From Bacillus sp. 2B10 (GTDB lineage: Bacteria > Pseudomonadota > Alphaproteobacteria > Sphingomonadales > Sphingomonadaceae): a stretch of 34,447 nucleotides of DNA. The position numbers and the translations under genes were made by a program. The notes beneath the pieces were generated by a model that was given only the letters and a program-made list of their open reading frames with translations, searched no databases and was not told the DNA's origin. The DNA is taken from contig RPSH01000035.1 in NCBI GenBank assembly GCA_003946805.1, positions 1 to 34,447 on the forward strand, in the 5' to 3' direction. Shown one piece after another: positions 7,016 through 19,669 of the stretch; positions within the stretch are counted from its first letter, which is position 1; each line of letters begins with the position of its first letter.

Positions 7016-7029
7016 GCAGGTCGACCTGC
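7016..7029. promoter_or_regulatory. Perfect 14-base palindrome upstream of gltD
   Basis: GCAGGTCGACCTGC lies about 90 bases before the gltD start in a 151-base intergenic region. A direct repeat TTGTTGCG-(2-3 bases)-GACTC flanks it at about 6989 and 7067. The position and symmetry suit a repressor or activator site for the glutamate synthase operon. I cannot name the regulator. Confidence 0.5.
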
Positions 7030-7116
7030 AAAACAAGGTCAGCATAGCTTACCTTAAGATCGTTTGTTGCGTGACTCCGTCGGCCAGATATGCTTTTCGG
7101 GCGTCCGGAGGGCATC

Positions 7117-8562
7117 ATGGCCGATCAAGCAATGCTGAAGTTCGTTTCGCGACCACAGGCCTATCCGGCCAAACGCGAGCCCGAATTGCGCGCCGAGGAT
7201 TTCCGCGAGATCGCGGAACGCTACGCGCCGCCGACGGCCGAGGATCAGGCGGGACGCTGTTCGCAATGCGGCGTTCCCTATTGCTCGGTCCATTGCCCGC
7301 TGCACAATCATATTCCCGATTGGCTGCGCCTGACCGCCGAGGGGCGGTTGCAGGAGGCGTATCAGCTGTCGAACAGCACCTCGACCATGCCCGAGATCTG
7401 CGGGCGCATCTGTCCGCAGGACCGGCTGTGCGAGGGCAATTGCGTCATCGAATTCTCGGGCCACGGCGCGGTGACGATCGGGTCGGTCGAGAAGTTCATC
7501 ACCGACACCGCGTGGGAAAAGGGCTGGGTCGAGCCGGTCGCGGTGGGTCCGGCGCGTGGCCAGTCGGTGGGGATCGTCGGGGCGGGACCGGCGGGTCTTG
7601 CCGCGGCTGAATGGCTGCGCAACCTCGGCTACGACGTGCATGTCTATGACCGCCACGACCGCGCCGGCGGGCTGCTGACCTACGGCATCCCCGGCTTCAA
7701 GCTGGAGAAGCCGGTCGTCATGCGCCGCGTCGAGCGGCTGAAGGAAGGTGGCATCGTCTTCCACGAAGGGTTCGAGGTCGGGCGCGACGCCAAGCTCGAC
7801 GAGCTGCGCGAGCGGCACGACGCGATCCTGATCGCGACCGGCGTCTACAAGCCGCGCGCGATCAAGGCGCCGGGCATCGGCAGCGGCGGGGTGGTCGATG
7901 CGCTCGATTACCTCACCACGTCGAACCGGATCGGCTTCGGCGACAGCGTGCCGGCCTATGACGACGGGTCGCTGAACGCGGCGGGCAAGAATGTCGTCGT
8001 CGTCGGCGGCGGCGACACCGCGATGGACTGCGTCCGCACCGCGATCCGCCAGGGCGCGACGTCGGTGAAATGCCTCTACCGCCGCGACCGCGCCAACATG
8101 CCGGGATCGCAGCGCGAGGTCGCCAATGCCGAGGAAGAGGGCGTCGAGTTCGTCTGGCTCTCCGCCCCCGCCGCGTTCGACGAGCGCGACGGACGGGTGG
8201 TGCAGGTCCGTGCGACGGGGATGCGGCTGGGCGCGCCCGACGCCAGCGGCCGCCGCGCGCCGGAAACCGATCCGGGCAACGAATTCCTGCTCGACGCCGA
8301 TCTGGTGGTGAAGGCGCTGGGCTTCGATGCGGAGGACCTCCCGACGCTGTTCGATGCGCCCGAACTGGGCGTGACCCGCTGGGGCACGGTGCGGGTCGAC
8401 GGCAAGTCGATGATGACGTCGCTCGACGGCGTGTTCGCGGCGGGCGACATCGTCCGCGGCGCGAGCCTTGTGGTGTGGGCGATTCGCGACGGGCGCGACG
8501 TGACCGAGCGAATGCACGCGTATCTCAAGGCGAAGGCCAAGGCCGCGAAGGTGGCGGCATGA
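7117..8562 (+). CDS. gltD: Glutamate synthase (NADPH) small subunit
   Basis: Supplies electrons from NADPH through FAD and two 4Fe-4S clusters to the large subunit for making glutamate from glutamine and 2-oxoglutarate. The N-terminal cluster-binding cysteines are C48, C51, C56 and C60 (CSQCGVPYC) and C95, C99, C105 and C109 (CGRICPQDRLC). An FAD motif GAGPAG is at 155-160 and an NADPH motif VGGGDTAMDC near residue 295. The C-terminal GVFAAGDIVRGASLVVWAI element is intact. The ATG at 7117 follows GGAGG at ideal spacing; an upstream ATG at 7090 has no such site. The length of 481 aa is normal. The stop overlaps the next start (ATGA), and gltB follows after one inserted gene. Confidence 0.97.
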   Translation: MADQAMLKFVSRPQAYPAKREPELRAEDFREIAERYAPPTAEDQAGRCSQCGVPYCSVHCPLHNHIPDWLRLTAEGRLQEAYQLSNSTSTMPEICGRICPQDRLCEGNCVIEFSGHGAVTIGSVEKFITDTAWEKGWVEPVAVGPARGQSVGIVGAGPAGLAAAEWLRNLGYDVHVYDRHDRAGGLLTYGIPGFKLEKPVVMRRVERLKEGGIVFHEGFEVGRDAKLDELRERHDAILIATGVYKPRAIKAPGIGSGGVVDALDYLTTSNRIGFGDSVPAYDDGSLNAAGKNVVVVGGGDTAMDCVRTAIRQGATSVKCLYRRDRANMPGSQREVANAEEEGVEFVWLSAPAAFDERDGRVVQVRATGMRLGAPDASGRRAPETDPGNEFLLDADLVVKALGFDAEDLPTLFDAPELGVTRWGTVRVDGKSMMTSLDGVFAAGDIVRGASLVVWAIRDGRDVTERMHAYLKAKAKAAKVAA

Positions 8563-9275
8563 TCGCCGTGCTCGCCCTGCTGCTGGTGCAGGCCCCGGCA
8601 GCGGCCCCGGCCCCGCCGGCCTCGCCCGCCGCGACCGCCACGCTGTCGGCCGAGGCACGGGCCTTTGGCGAGGCCTATGTCCCGGCCGAGGCGACCACGC
8701 GCGCCGCCGTCGCGTCGTTCCGGACCGAAGGCGCCCGCGCACTGGCGCAGCAGCCGATGCTCGTCACGATCGAACAGCGTAACCCCGGGACGCGCGCCAA
8801 GCTGCTCGATATAGGTGCTACCGTCGTCGAGCGGAATTATCGCGAACGCCTGCCGGGCATGCAGCAGCGGATCGCGGCGGTTGCTGCCGCCAACCTGTCG
8901 GCGGCCGACCTGCGCGACGTGACCCGGTTCCTGTTGTCGCCGACCGGGCAGGCGGCTCAAAATGCGGTGGCGGCCAATGTCGATACCGCAAAGATCGCGG
9001 CGGCAGCGAAGACCAATGGCGCGCTCACGACGAACGACCTGACGGGTTCGATGAACCTCGTCGGATCGTTGCAGGCGATGACGCCCGCGCAAATCGGCGA
9101 ACTGGCCAAGTTCAGCGCCACGCCGGCCGGTCGCCGGTTCCAGGCGGTGGTCCCGAAGTTGCAGGCGGCGGTGACCGACGAAACGAACAAGCTGGCCCAG
9201 GCGATCACGTCTGCCGTGGGACGGTCGATCATGATGACGATGCGGTCGCTGACCGCCCCCGCGAAGGGAAAGTAG
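8559..9275 (+). CDS. DUF2059 family protein between gltD and gltB
   Basis: A 238-aa protein with a short hydrophobic N-terminus (MIAVLALLLVQAPAAAPAPP), probably a signal peptide leading to a periplasmic location, then an alanine/proline-rich stretch. A helical domain follows. The repeated pattern L(S/T)xxDLRDVTRFLLSPTGQ and MTPAQIGELAKFSATPAGRRF is the DUF2059 signature. The family's biochemical role is unknown. The start overlaps the gltD stop (ATGA) and the stop TAG abuts the gltB ATG with no gap, so all three genes must be one transcript. A periplasmic-looking protein between the two subunits of a cytoplasmic enzyme is unexpected. Confidence 0.85.
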   Translation: MIAVLALLLVQAPAAAPAPPASPAATATLSAEARAFGEAYVPAEATTRAAVASFRTEGARALAQQPMLVTIEQRNPGTRAKLLDIGATVVERNYRERLPGMQQRIAAVAAANLSAADLRDVTRFLLSPTGQAAQNAVAANVDTAKIAAAAKTNGALTTNDLTGSMNLVGSLQAMTPAQIGELAKFSATPAGRRFQAVVPKLQAAVTDETNKLAQAITSAVGRSIMMTMRSLTAPAKGK

Positions 9276-13799
<4,524 letters not shown>

Positions 13800-13803
13800 G
13801 CGG

Positions 13804-14205
13804 TCAACCGGTGCGGCGGGACAGGCTGGCTTCGGGGGGCGTGGCGAGCAGCCACGCCTCCGCCTCGTCCGCCTCGTCGAAATACTGCGTGTCGCGGCCC
13901 TTGGCGGCGCGGCGGATCTGCATCGCCGCCAGCGACCGTCCGACGACGAAGGCGATGCGCCGCGAGCGGTAGCGCGGATCGGACAGCACCTGCTGGAATC
14001 CCATCACGCTCTCCGCCGCCTGGATATCCATCGCGCGGATGTCGACCAGCGACAGATGCTCGTTGGGGCGGGTCCTGAGTTGCCGGAACGCGGCATCGCG
14101 CTCGGTCACGAATCGGGCGATGTCGGCGGGTTCGAAGAATCCGGCCATGGTGATCCGCATCAACCCGTGGGCGACATCGTTGGTGATCGAGAAGCTGGCT
14201 TGCAT
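13804..14205 (-). CDS. STAS/SpoIIAA-like domain protein
   Basis: A soluble protein of 133 aa (140 if a TTG at 14226, which has a GGA eight bases upstream, is used). The pattern SITNDVAHGLMRITMAGFF at the start and LSLVDIRAMDI in the middle fits the SpoIIAA-like/STAS alpha-beta fold often seen as a single-domain protein in sphingomonads. No enzymatic motif is present. It converges with gltB, leaving only four bases between stops, and no hairpin terminator separates them. Its function in this group is not known; a role in protein-protein signalling is inference. Confidence 0.65.
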   Translation of the reverse strand: MQASFSITNDVAHGLMRITMAGFFEPADIARFVTERDAAFRQLRTRPNEHLSLVDIRAMDIQAAESVMGFQQVLSDPRYRSRRIAFVVGRSLAAMQIRRAAKGRDTQYFDEADEAEAWLLATPPEASLSRRTG

Positions 14206-14284
14206 CGACGAATTGTCGCGCAGCAACGGTTTCCAGATCGTTTAACCCGACAAAAAGCGAACGTCCCGGTACGAACGGACGATC

Positions 14285-14836
14285 TTATGTTGCGCGGTGC
14301 CGCACCGTGAGCCAGCCGAACGCAGCATAGATGCCGAGCGCCGGCCAGCCGCCATCGGTGGCGAAGAGATAGGCCGCGCCGATCGCCGCCAGCGCGGCGG
14401 CGGCGGGCACCGCGATCCGCAGCGGCAGCGACGCGGCCAGCAGCACCGCGCCCGCGACGCTGGCCACCACCGCCTGTACCCCCAGCCAGACATAGGAGGC
14501 GGCGGCACCGATCGATCCGGTCCCCGGCAGCTTGACGGTGGCATAGCCCCGCATAGCGTTGGGGAAGCTGTCGGCGGCAAGGTGCAGGCCGATACCGATC
14601 GCGAGGCCCGCCATCACCGGTCGCCAGCGCGTGGCGAACAACGCTAGCGCCAGCGGCAGCAGCGAGTGGGTCAGGCCGCTGCGGTGGCCGATCGGCAGCA
14701 ACAGGTCGAGATCGGGCAGCGTCGTGCCGGCAATGCCCGCCAGCACCGCCGCAACGCCCTGTACCCAGGGGCGCGGCGACCGGTCGGCCAGCGCGACCGC
14801 CGCGACCAGCCACAGCACGCACACGAGCAATCCCAC
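14285..14836 (-). CDS. YdjM-like inner-membrane metal-dependent hydrolase family protein
   Basis: A 183-aa membrane protein with about five hydrophobic segments. The family motif PDLDLLLPIGHRSGLTHSLL (acidic pair and histidines on a membrane loop) and a second HLAADSFPN motif match the DUF457/YdjM group, whose members are annotated as metal-dependent hydrolases without proven substrate. I chose GTG 14836, preceded by AAGGGG at six bases; the longest frame begins with TTG at 14899 but would overlap the divergent gene at 14882. Confidence 0.75.
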   Translation of the reverse strand: MGLLVCVLWLVAAVALADRSPRPWVQGVAAVLAGIAGTTLPDLDLLLPIGHRSGLTHSLLPLALALFATRWRPVMAGLAIGIGLHLAADSFPNAMRGYATVKLPGTGSIGAAASYVWLGVQAVVASVAGAVLLAASLPLRIAVPAAAALAAIGAAYLFATDGGWPALGIYAAFGWLTVRHRAT

Positions 14837-14881
14837 AAGAATCCCCTTCCGCCGCGCAACCGTGCCGCCTAACACGGGACC

Positions 14882-15553
14882 ATGTGGCAGCTCCTGCAAT
14901 TCCCGCTATGTCCTTTCTCGCGGAAAGTCCGCCTGCTGCTGGCGGAAAAGAGCATCGGCTACCAGCCGGTGCGCGAATCGCCGTGGGCGCGGCGCGACGA
15001 ATTCCTGCACATCAACCCGGCGGGCCAGACCCCGGTGATGATCGACGACGCGGCCGGCGTGCGGCTGATCGATTCGATGGCGATCTGCGAATATATCGAG
15101 GAGACGGGCGACAAGCCGGCGATGCTGAACGGCAGCGCCGCCGACCGTGCCGAGCAGCGGCGGCTGGTGACGTGGTTCGACACGCAATTCTACCGCGAGA
15201 TCACCGGCCCGCTGCTGATGGAGCGGATGGAGAAGCGCATCGTCCACCGCCAGACGCCCGACACGCGGGTGCTGCGCGAGGCGATGAAGGCGGCGGTCGA
15301 GCATCTCGACTATATCGACTATCTGCTCGACCACCGGCAGTGGATCGGCGGCGCGACGATGAGCCTCGCCGACCTGGCCGCCGCCGCGCAGATTTCGATC
15401 GCCGACTATCTGGGCGGGATCGATTTCAAGACGCACGACCTCGCCAAGCGCTGGTATGTCGGCATGAAGAGCCGCCCGAGCTTCCGCCCGCTGCTGGCCG
15501 AGCGGATGGAAGGCGTGCCGCCGCCGGCGGATTACGAGAAGCTGGACGTCTGA
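14882..15553 (+). CDS. Glutathione S-transferase family protein
   Basis: A 223-aa cytosolic protein with the thioredoxin-fold N-terminal domain (residues 1-80) and an all-helical C-terminal domain. The N-terminus has CPFS at residues 10-13, where the Cys or Ser is the likely catalytic residue, and the glutathione-binding turn QTPVMIDD followed by IDSMAICEYIEE is present. Substrate unknown. It is divergent from the YdjM-like gene with 45 bases between starts, and a large palindromic repeat follows its stop. ATG 14882 is chosen because the protein start fits the family; the ribosome binding site is weak. Confidence 0.88.
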   Translation: MWQLLQFPLCPFSRKVRLLLAEKSIGYQPVRESPWARRDEFLHINPAGQTPVMIDDAAGVRLIDSMAICEYIEETGDKPAMLNGSAADRAEQRRLVTWFDTQFYREITGPLLMERMEKRIVHRQTPDTRVLREAMKAAVEHLDYIDYLLDHRQWIGGATMSLADLAAAAQISIADYLGGIDFKTHDLAKRWYVGMKSRPSFRPLLAERMEGVPPPADYEKLDV

Positions 15554-15563
15554 ACCTGATGAT

Positions 15564-15740
15564 CCGTTCGGTTCGAGCAGCTTCGAGCCTGTCGAGAAGA
15601 GGGTCGGGTGAACCATGCCCTGCTTGGGTATCAGGATTGTCCGGGGGACAATCCGACCCTCGTCGAGAACGCCTGCCCAGCGGAACCCCGTTCTCGATAC
15701 GCGCTCTCGACTTCGCTCGATCGCTACTCGAACCGAACGG
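15564..15740. repeat. Nested palindromic repeat, three stem levels
   Basis: The outer arms CCGTTCGGTTCGAG (15564-15577) and CTCGAACCGAACGG (15727-15740) are perfect complements. Inside are GAGGGTCGG (15599-15607) with CCGACCCTC (15653-15661), and a central hairpin GGATTGTCC-GGG-GGACAATCC (15634-15654). It resembles extragenic palindromic (REP/BIME-like) elements, and partly the one at 18343-18449, which also carries inward-facing TCGA-rich arms. It lies between the stops of convergent genes. Confidence 0.8.
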
Positions 15741-15910
15741 GGTTGAATGATTTTAACCACTTGACCGTGGTGCGACGGCCAAAGGTCACAAAGGTCACAC
15801 TCGTGCGCGTTTCGCGATGTGCGTGACCTCACCCAATCGGCAGGGCGGCGGAATCTACGGTGGGAAAGAGCACCGGCGATCATGGCGACGTCCACGCCTG
15901 TAGGAAAGTC
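15741..15910. other. Gap downstream of rpoN with short repeats
   Basis: No gene is seen. A tandem AAAGGTCAC-AAAGGTCAC lies at about 15780-15798, with an inverted GTGACC about 30 bases further on, again a small palindromic repeat. A six-base-pair hairpin GTAGGA-AAG-TCCTAC (15900-15914) overlaps the rpoN stop codon; it lacks a T run. The hpf and ptsN genes that often follow rpoN are absent here. Confidence 0.45.
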
Positions 15911-17398
15911 CTACCCGCCCAGTGCCTTTTGCCGGCGGCGCTGCACCGACGAGCCGAGCCCGATCGCCTCGCGATATTTCGCGACGGTGCGCCGGGCGAT
16001 GTCGAAGCCCTTGGCGTTCAGCAGTTCGACCAGCGTGTCGTCGGACAGGATCTTCTTGGGGTCTTCGGCCGCGATCAGCGTGCGGATCGCGTCCTTGACG
16101 GCGAGGGCCGACACCGCCTCGCCGCCATCGGCGGACTGGATCGCGGAGGTGAAGAAGTATTTCAGCTCGAACAGCCCGCGCGGGCAGGCGAGATATTTGT
16201 TGGAGGTCACCCGGCTGACGGTCGATTCGTGCATCTCGATCGCCTCCGCCACCTTCGCCAGCGTCAGCGGACGGAGATGGGCGACGCCGTTGCGAAAGAA
16301 CGCCTCCTGCTGCTTCACGATCTCGGTCGCGACCTTCAGGATGGTGCGCTGCCGCTGGTCGAGCGCCTTCACCAGCCAGTTGGCGCTGGCGAGGCAGTCC
16401 GACAGCCATGCCTTCGACGATTTGTCGCCGTTCGCGCTCAGTTCGGCGAAATAGCCGCGATTGACCAGCACGCGCGGCAGGGTGGCGCCGTTGATCTCGA
16501 CCGCCCAGCCGGTGCCCCGCGGCGCGACGAACAGGTCGGGGACGACCGATTGCGTGCGTTCCCCGCCGAAGCGGCAGCCGGGCTTGGGATCGTAGCTGCG
16601 CAACTCGCGGATCATGTCGGCGAGGTCTTCGTCGTCGACGTCGCAGATGCGGCGCAGCTGTGGCAGCGCACCGCGCGCGACGAGGTCGAGATTGTCGATC
16701 AGCCGCGCCATGCAGGGGTCGTAGCGGTCGACCTCCTTCGCCTGGATCGTCAGGCATTCGGCTAGGCTGCGCGCGCCGACGCCGCTGGGGTCGAAGGTCT
16801 GGACGATGCCCAGCACCGATTCGACCCGCGCCAGCGGCACGCCGAGGCGGTTGGCGATGTCGAGCAGCGAGGCGGAGAGATAGCCGCATTCGTCGATCTG
16901 GTCGATGATCGCGCTGGCGATGAACAGGTCACCGCCGGCGACGCAGGCCCCGGCCTGTTGCAGCAGATGGTCGGTCAGCGAGATGTCGTCGCTGGCGAAG
17001 GCGTCGAGATCGGGCGCGTCCTCATAGCCGCCGCTGCCGGTCGCGCCGAGGCCGAGGCCGCCGTCGAGCGAGCCGACGCCGTCCGACGCGCTGTCGTGGT
17101 GGAAGGTTTCGCCCAGGTCCATGTCGAGCGATTCGCCGCTCGCCGCGCCGATCCCGAGCAGTTCGTCCGATCCGGCAGGGTCGGACGATGATGGCGTCTC
17201 CGGCGCTTCGAACACGGGGCCGTCGTCGTCGCCGCCGCTGCCGCCCGAATCGAGCAGCGGATTCTTCTCGACCTCCTCGGCGATGAACCCCTCTATCTCC
17301 AGATTCGACAGCGCGAGCAGGCGGATCGCCTGCTGCAACTGCGGCGTCATCACCAGCGATTGCGACTGGCGCAGGTCGAGGCGAGGGGCGAGGCTCAT
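15911..17398 (-). CDS. rpoN: RNA polymerase sigma-54 factor
   Basis: Directs RNA polymerase to -24/-12 promoters that need an enhancer-binding ATPase. The N-terminal glutamine- and leucine-rich activator region (QSLVMTPQLQQAIRLLALSN) is followed by an acidic low-complexity stretch (about residues 45-110), a core-binding domain, an HTH region and the RpoN box ARRTVAKYRE at residues 468-477, which reads the -24 element. At 495 aa it is complete. It is the last gene of the leftward rnd-lptC-lptA-lptB-rpoN group, five bases after lptB, a common alphaproteobacterial order. Confidence 0.97.
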   Translation of the reverse strand: MSLAPRLDLRQSQSLVMTPQLQQAIRLLALSNLEIEGFIAEEVEKNPLLDSGGSGGDDDGPVFEAPETPSSSDPAGSDELLGIGAASGESLDMDLGETFHHDSASDGVGSLDGGLGLGATGSGGYEDAPDLDAFASDDISLTDHLLQQAGACVAGGDLFIASAIIDQIDECGYLSASLLDIANRLGVPLARVESVLGIVQTFDPSGVGARSLAECLTIQAKEVDRYDPCMARLIDNLDLVARGALPQLRRICDVDDEDLADMIRELRSYDPKPGCRFGGERTQSVVPDLFVAPRGTGWAVEINGATLPRVLVNRGYFAELSANGDKSSKAWLSDCLASANWLVKALDQRQRTILKVATEIVKQQEAFFRNGVAHLRPLTLAKVAEAIEMHESTVSRVTSNKYLACPRGLFELKYFFTSAIQSADGGEAVSALAVKDAIRTLIAAEDPKKILSDDTLVELLNAKGFDIARRTVAKYREAIGLGSSVQRRRQKALGG

Positions 17399-17403
17399 GA
17401 CGG

Positions 17404-18189
17404 TTAGAGTTCGAAGCCTTCGCCGAGATACAGGCGGCGGACATTGGCGTCGGCGACCAGTTCGGCGGGCGAGCCGGCGAACAGCACGCGCCCGTCATAG
17501 ATGATGTAGGCGCGGTCGACGATTTCCAGCGTCTCGCGGACATTGTGGTCGGTGATGAGCACGCCGATGCCGCGCGATTTCAGCTGGATCACGAGGTCGC
17601 GGATGTCGGCGATCGAGATCGGGTCGATGCCGGCGAACGGTTCGTCGAGCAGGATGATCGTCGGGTTGGCGGCCAGCGCGCGCGCGATCTCCGCGCGGCG
17701 CCGCTCGCCGCCCGACAGCGCCATGGCCGACGCGGTGCGCAGGCGGGTGAGGCCGAATTCGTCGAGCAGCTGTTCGAGCCGCGCGGCGCGCGCCACCTTG
17801 TCCGGTTCGGCCAGTTCGAGGACGGCGAGGATGTTCTTTTCGACCGACAGCCCGCGGAAGATCGACGTTTCCTGCGGCAGATAGCCGAGGCCGAGGATCG
17901 CACGGCGGTACATCGGCAGCGCGGTGATATCCTCACCGTCGAGCAGGATGCGGCCGGCGTCGGGCTTCACCAGCCCCATGGCGGAATAGAAGCTGGTGGT
18001 CTTGCCCGCGCCATTGGGGCCGAGCAGACCGACGACCTCGCCGCGGCCGACCGACATCGACACGTCGGACAGCACGACGCGCTTGTCGTAGGACTTGGCG
18101 ATCGACACGACCGACAGGCCGCGATCCGACGGGATCTCGGCGAACGGGCGCGCTTCGGTGGCGGGTGTCAGCAGGGTGGTGTCGGGCAT
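17404..18189 (-). CDS. lptB: LPS export ABC transporter ATP-binding protein
   Basis: Cytoplasmic ATPase of the LptB2FGC complex that extracts lipopolysaccharide from the inner membrane. Walker A GPNGAGKTT (57-65), signature LSGGERRRAEIARAL, Walker B IILLDEPFAGIDP and the switch histidine in ITDHNVRE are all intact. At 261 aa it is about 20 residues longer than the E. coli protein, the excess being a variable N-terminal extension. ATG 18189 is supported by AGGA eight bases upstream; a TTG at 18195 is less likely. It is separated from lptA by 283 bases that hold a palindromic repeat. Confidence 0.95.
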   Translation of the reverse strand: MPDTTLLTPATEARPFAEIPSDRGLSVVSIAKSYDKRVVLSDVSMSVGRGEVVGLLGPNGAGKTTSFYSAMGLVKPDAGRILLDGEDITALPMYRRAILGLGYLPQETSIFRGLSVEKNILAVLELAEPDKVARAARLEQLLDEFGLTRLRTASAMALSGGERRRAEIARALAANPTIILLDEPFAGIDPISIADIRDLVIQLKSRGIGVLITDHNVRETLEIVDRAYIIYDGRVLFAGSPAELVADANVRRLYLGEGFEL

Positions 18190-18342
18190 CGGCAACGTCC
18201 TGATCGCATGGCGACGGTTATCGAGGCGTTACCGCCGCGACTTTGGCAGGATTATTGCATGACGGGCGCGGGAAAGGAAAGCACGGATCGGTGGGTTGGG
18301 TGAGATGTGCGGCCAATTCCCGTCTGCCATCGACCCCCGATT

Positions 18343-18449
18343 GTTCGTCCTGAGTAGCCACTGAGCTTGTCGAAGGGGCGTATCGAAGGACTGGCGCCAA
18401 GTGCTTCGATACGGGCCTTCGACACGCTCAGTCCCTACTCAGCACGAAC
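18343..18449. repeat. Extragenic palindromic repeat between lptA and lptB
   Basis: Long imperfect inverted repeat. The left arm runs GTTCGT, CTGAGTAG, CTGAGCTTGTCGAAGG, CGTATCGAAG, and the right arm carries their complements in reverse order, ending ACGAAC (18444-18449). The centre is about 12 bases (18390-18402). It is the type of dispersed palindrome common between genes of sphingomonads. It should form a strong RNA hairpin in the lpt transcript. Confidence 0.8.
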
Positions 18450-18472
18450 GGTTTGGCTACTTTGGCCCGGCG

Positions 18473-19015
18473 TCAGTTGCGCTTGGGCACCGAGAAGCGG
18501 CCGGTCACGCGCCCGCCGCTCTGCTGCACGGTGCCGCCGGATGTCGTGCCGCCGCCCACGCCCGATCCGTCGATCGTCGCGCGGCCGGTGTCGAGGTCGA
18601 TCGACAGCCGCCCGCCGTTGAGCGTGTTGGCCCCCTGTGTCAGGCGGACGCCGCCGATCATCGTCACCACGCGGCGGTTGATGTCGTACACGGCGAAGCG
18701 CGAGCGCGCGGTCTGGTCGGGGCGGGTCAGCACGACGTTGCCGGTTGCGTCGATCCGCGTCGCCTGTGGCGCGCCGTCGGTGATCTGGCCGGTATAGGCG
18801 ATGACGACGCGATCGGCGTTCAGCGTCATCGTCGACTGGCGGAACACCGCGCCGCCGGTGAAGACCGCGCGCCGCTGCTTGTCCTGCAGCTCGATCGCGT
18901 TGGCCGAGATGTCGATCGGCGCGTTCGAATCATGTCGCGTCTGCGCCGGGGCCGAGCCTGCGATCGCGAGGAGGCCGATGGTGGCGAGGAAGCCGGGGAG
19001 CGCAGGGCGAATCAT
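18473..19015 (-). CDS. lptA: LPS transport periplasmic protein
   Basis: Periplasmic OstA/LptA-type beta-jellyroll protein that bridges LptC and LptD for lipopolysaccharide transport. A clear signal peptide (MIRPALPGFLATIGLLAIAGSAPAQ, cleavage after AQ) is followed by the OstA domain with the pattern IELQDKQRRAVFTGGAVFRQ and LNADRVVIAY. The tail is Gly/Thr/Ser-rich and probably flexible. At 180 aa it matches the family. Six bases separate it from lptC upstream; the long gap before lptB holds a palindromic repeat. Confidence 0.9.
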   Translation of the reverse strand: MIRPALPGFLATIGLLAIAGSAPAQTRHDSNAPIDISANAIELQDKQRRAVFTGGAVFRQSTMTLNADRVVIAYTGQITDGAPQATRIDATGNVVLTRPDQTARSRFAVYDINRRVVTMIGGVRLTQGANTLNGGRLSIDLDTGRATIDGSGVGGGTTSGGTVQQSGGRVTGRFSVPKRN

Positions 19016-19021
19016 GGCCGA

Positions 19022-19660
19022 CTATTTCGTGCGTGCCGGGTCGATGCGCAAGCGCGCATTGCCGGTCAGCCGCACGGTGCGTTCCTCCAGATCGGCGTCG
19101 AGCCGGTCGCCGCTGAAATTGCCCATCGACGTGGTGCCGGTGACCGCGCTGCCGCTCCGCAGGCGACGGGTCTTGAGGTCGACGGTCGCGTTGGTGGTGT
19201 CGAGCGCATAGCCGTTGGCGGCGCGGAACCGGATCGGCCCCAGCACCTGCACCTGTTCGGTGTCCATGTCGTAGCGCCCGCGCGGCGCCGTCAGCCGGGC
19301 CGGGCCGTCGGGCAGGCGGATGCCGGCGGCGAGCTGCTGCATATGCACCACCGGTTCGGCCGAGCTTTTCTGCACCGCCGACCCGGCGTCGATGACGAAG
19401 GGCTGCCCCTTGGCATCCTGTCCGCGATATTCGGCGGCGCGCAGCCGCATGCGTTCCTGCGCGACGTCGACCTTGTTCTTGTCGAGGACGAAGCTGGTGT
19501 CGCCGCGCATGAACAGCGGCGCCATCACCAGGAACGCCGCCAGCACGCCGATCGCGATCGGCAGCGCGACCATCAGCAGCGCGATCAGCCGGTCATGCGC
19601 GCTGCCGGGTGCGGCGCGACGCTGTCGGCGCGTACGTTCCTGGCGGGCGATCTCCGACAT
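19022..19660 (-). CDS. lptC: LPS export ABC transporter periplasmic protein
   Basis: Bitopic inner-membrane protein passing LPS from LptB2FG to LptA. An Arg-rich cytoplasmic start (ERTRRQRR) is followed by one membrane segment at about residues 25-50 and a periplasmic LptC/OstA-like domain. At 212 aa it has family length. Sequence conservation in LptC is low, so the assignment leans on topology, the repeated beta-strand pattern and its place between rnd and lptA. Confidence 0.88.
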   Translation of the reverse strand: MSEIARQERTRRQRRAAPGSAHDRLIALLMVALPIAIGVLAAFLVMAPLFMRGDTSFVLDKNKVDVAQERMRLRAAEYRGQDAKGQPFVIDAGSAVQKSSAEPVVHMQQLAAGIRLPDGPARLTAPRGRYDMDTEQVQVLGPIRFRAANGYALDTTNATVDLKTRRLRSGSAVTGTTSMGNFSGDRLDADLEERTVRLTGNARLRIDPARTK

Positions 19661-19669
19661 GCCGGTCCT

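Noticed and set aside
15911..17398. Acidic low-complexity stretch in rpoN as a frameshift or insertion
   Set aside because: The frame is uninterrupted, and a variable acidic region between the activator-binding and core-binding parts is normal in sigma-54 proteins.
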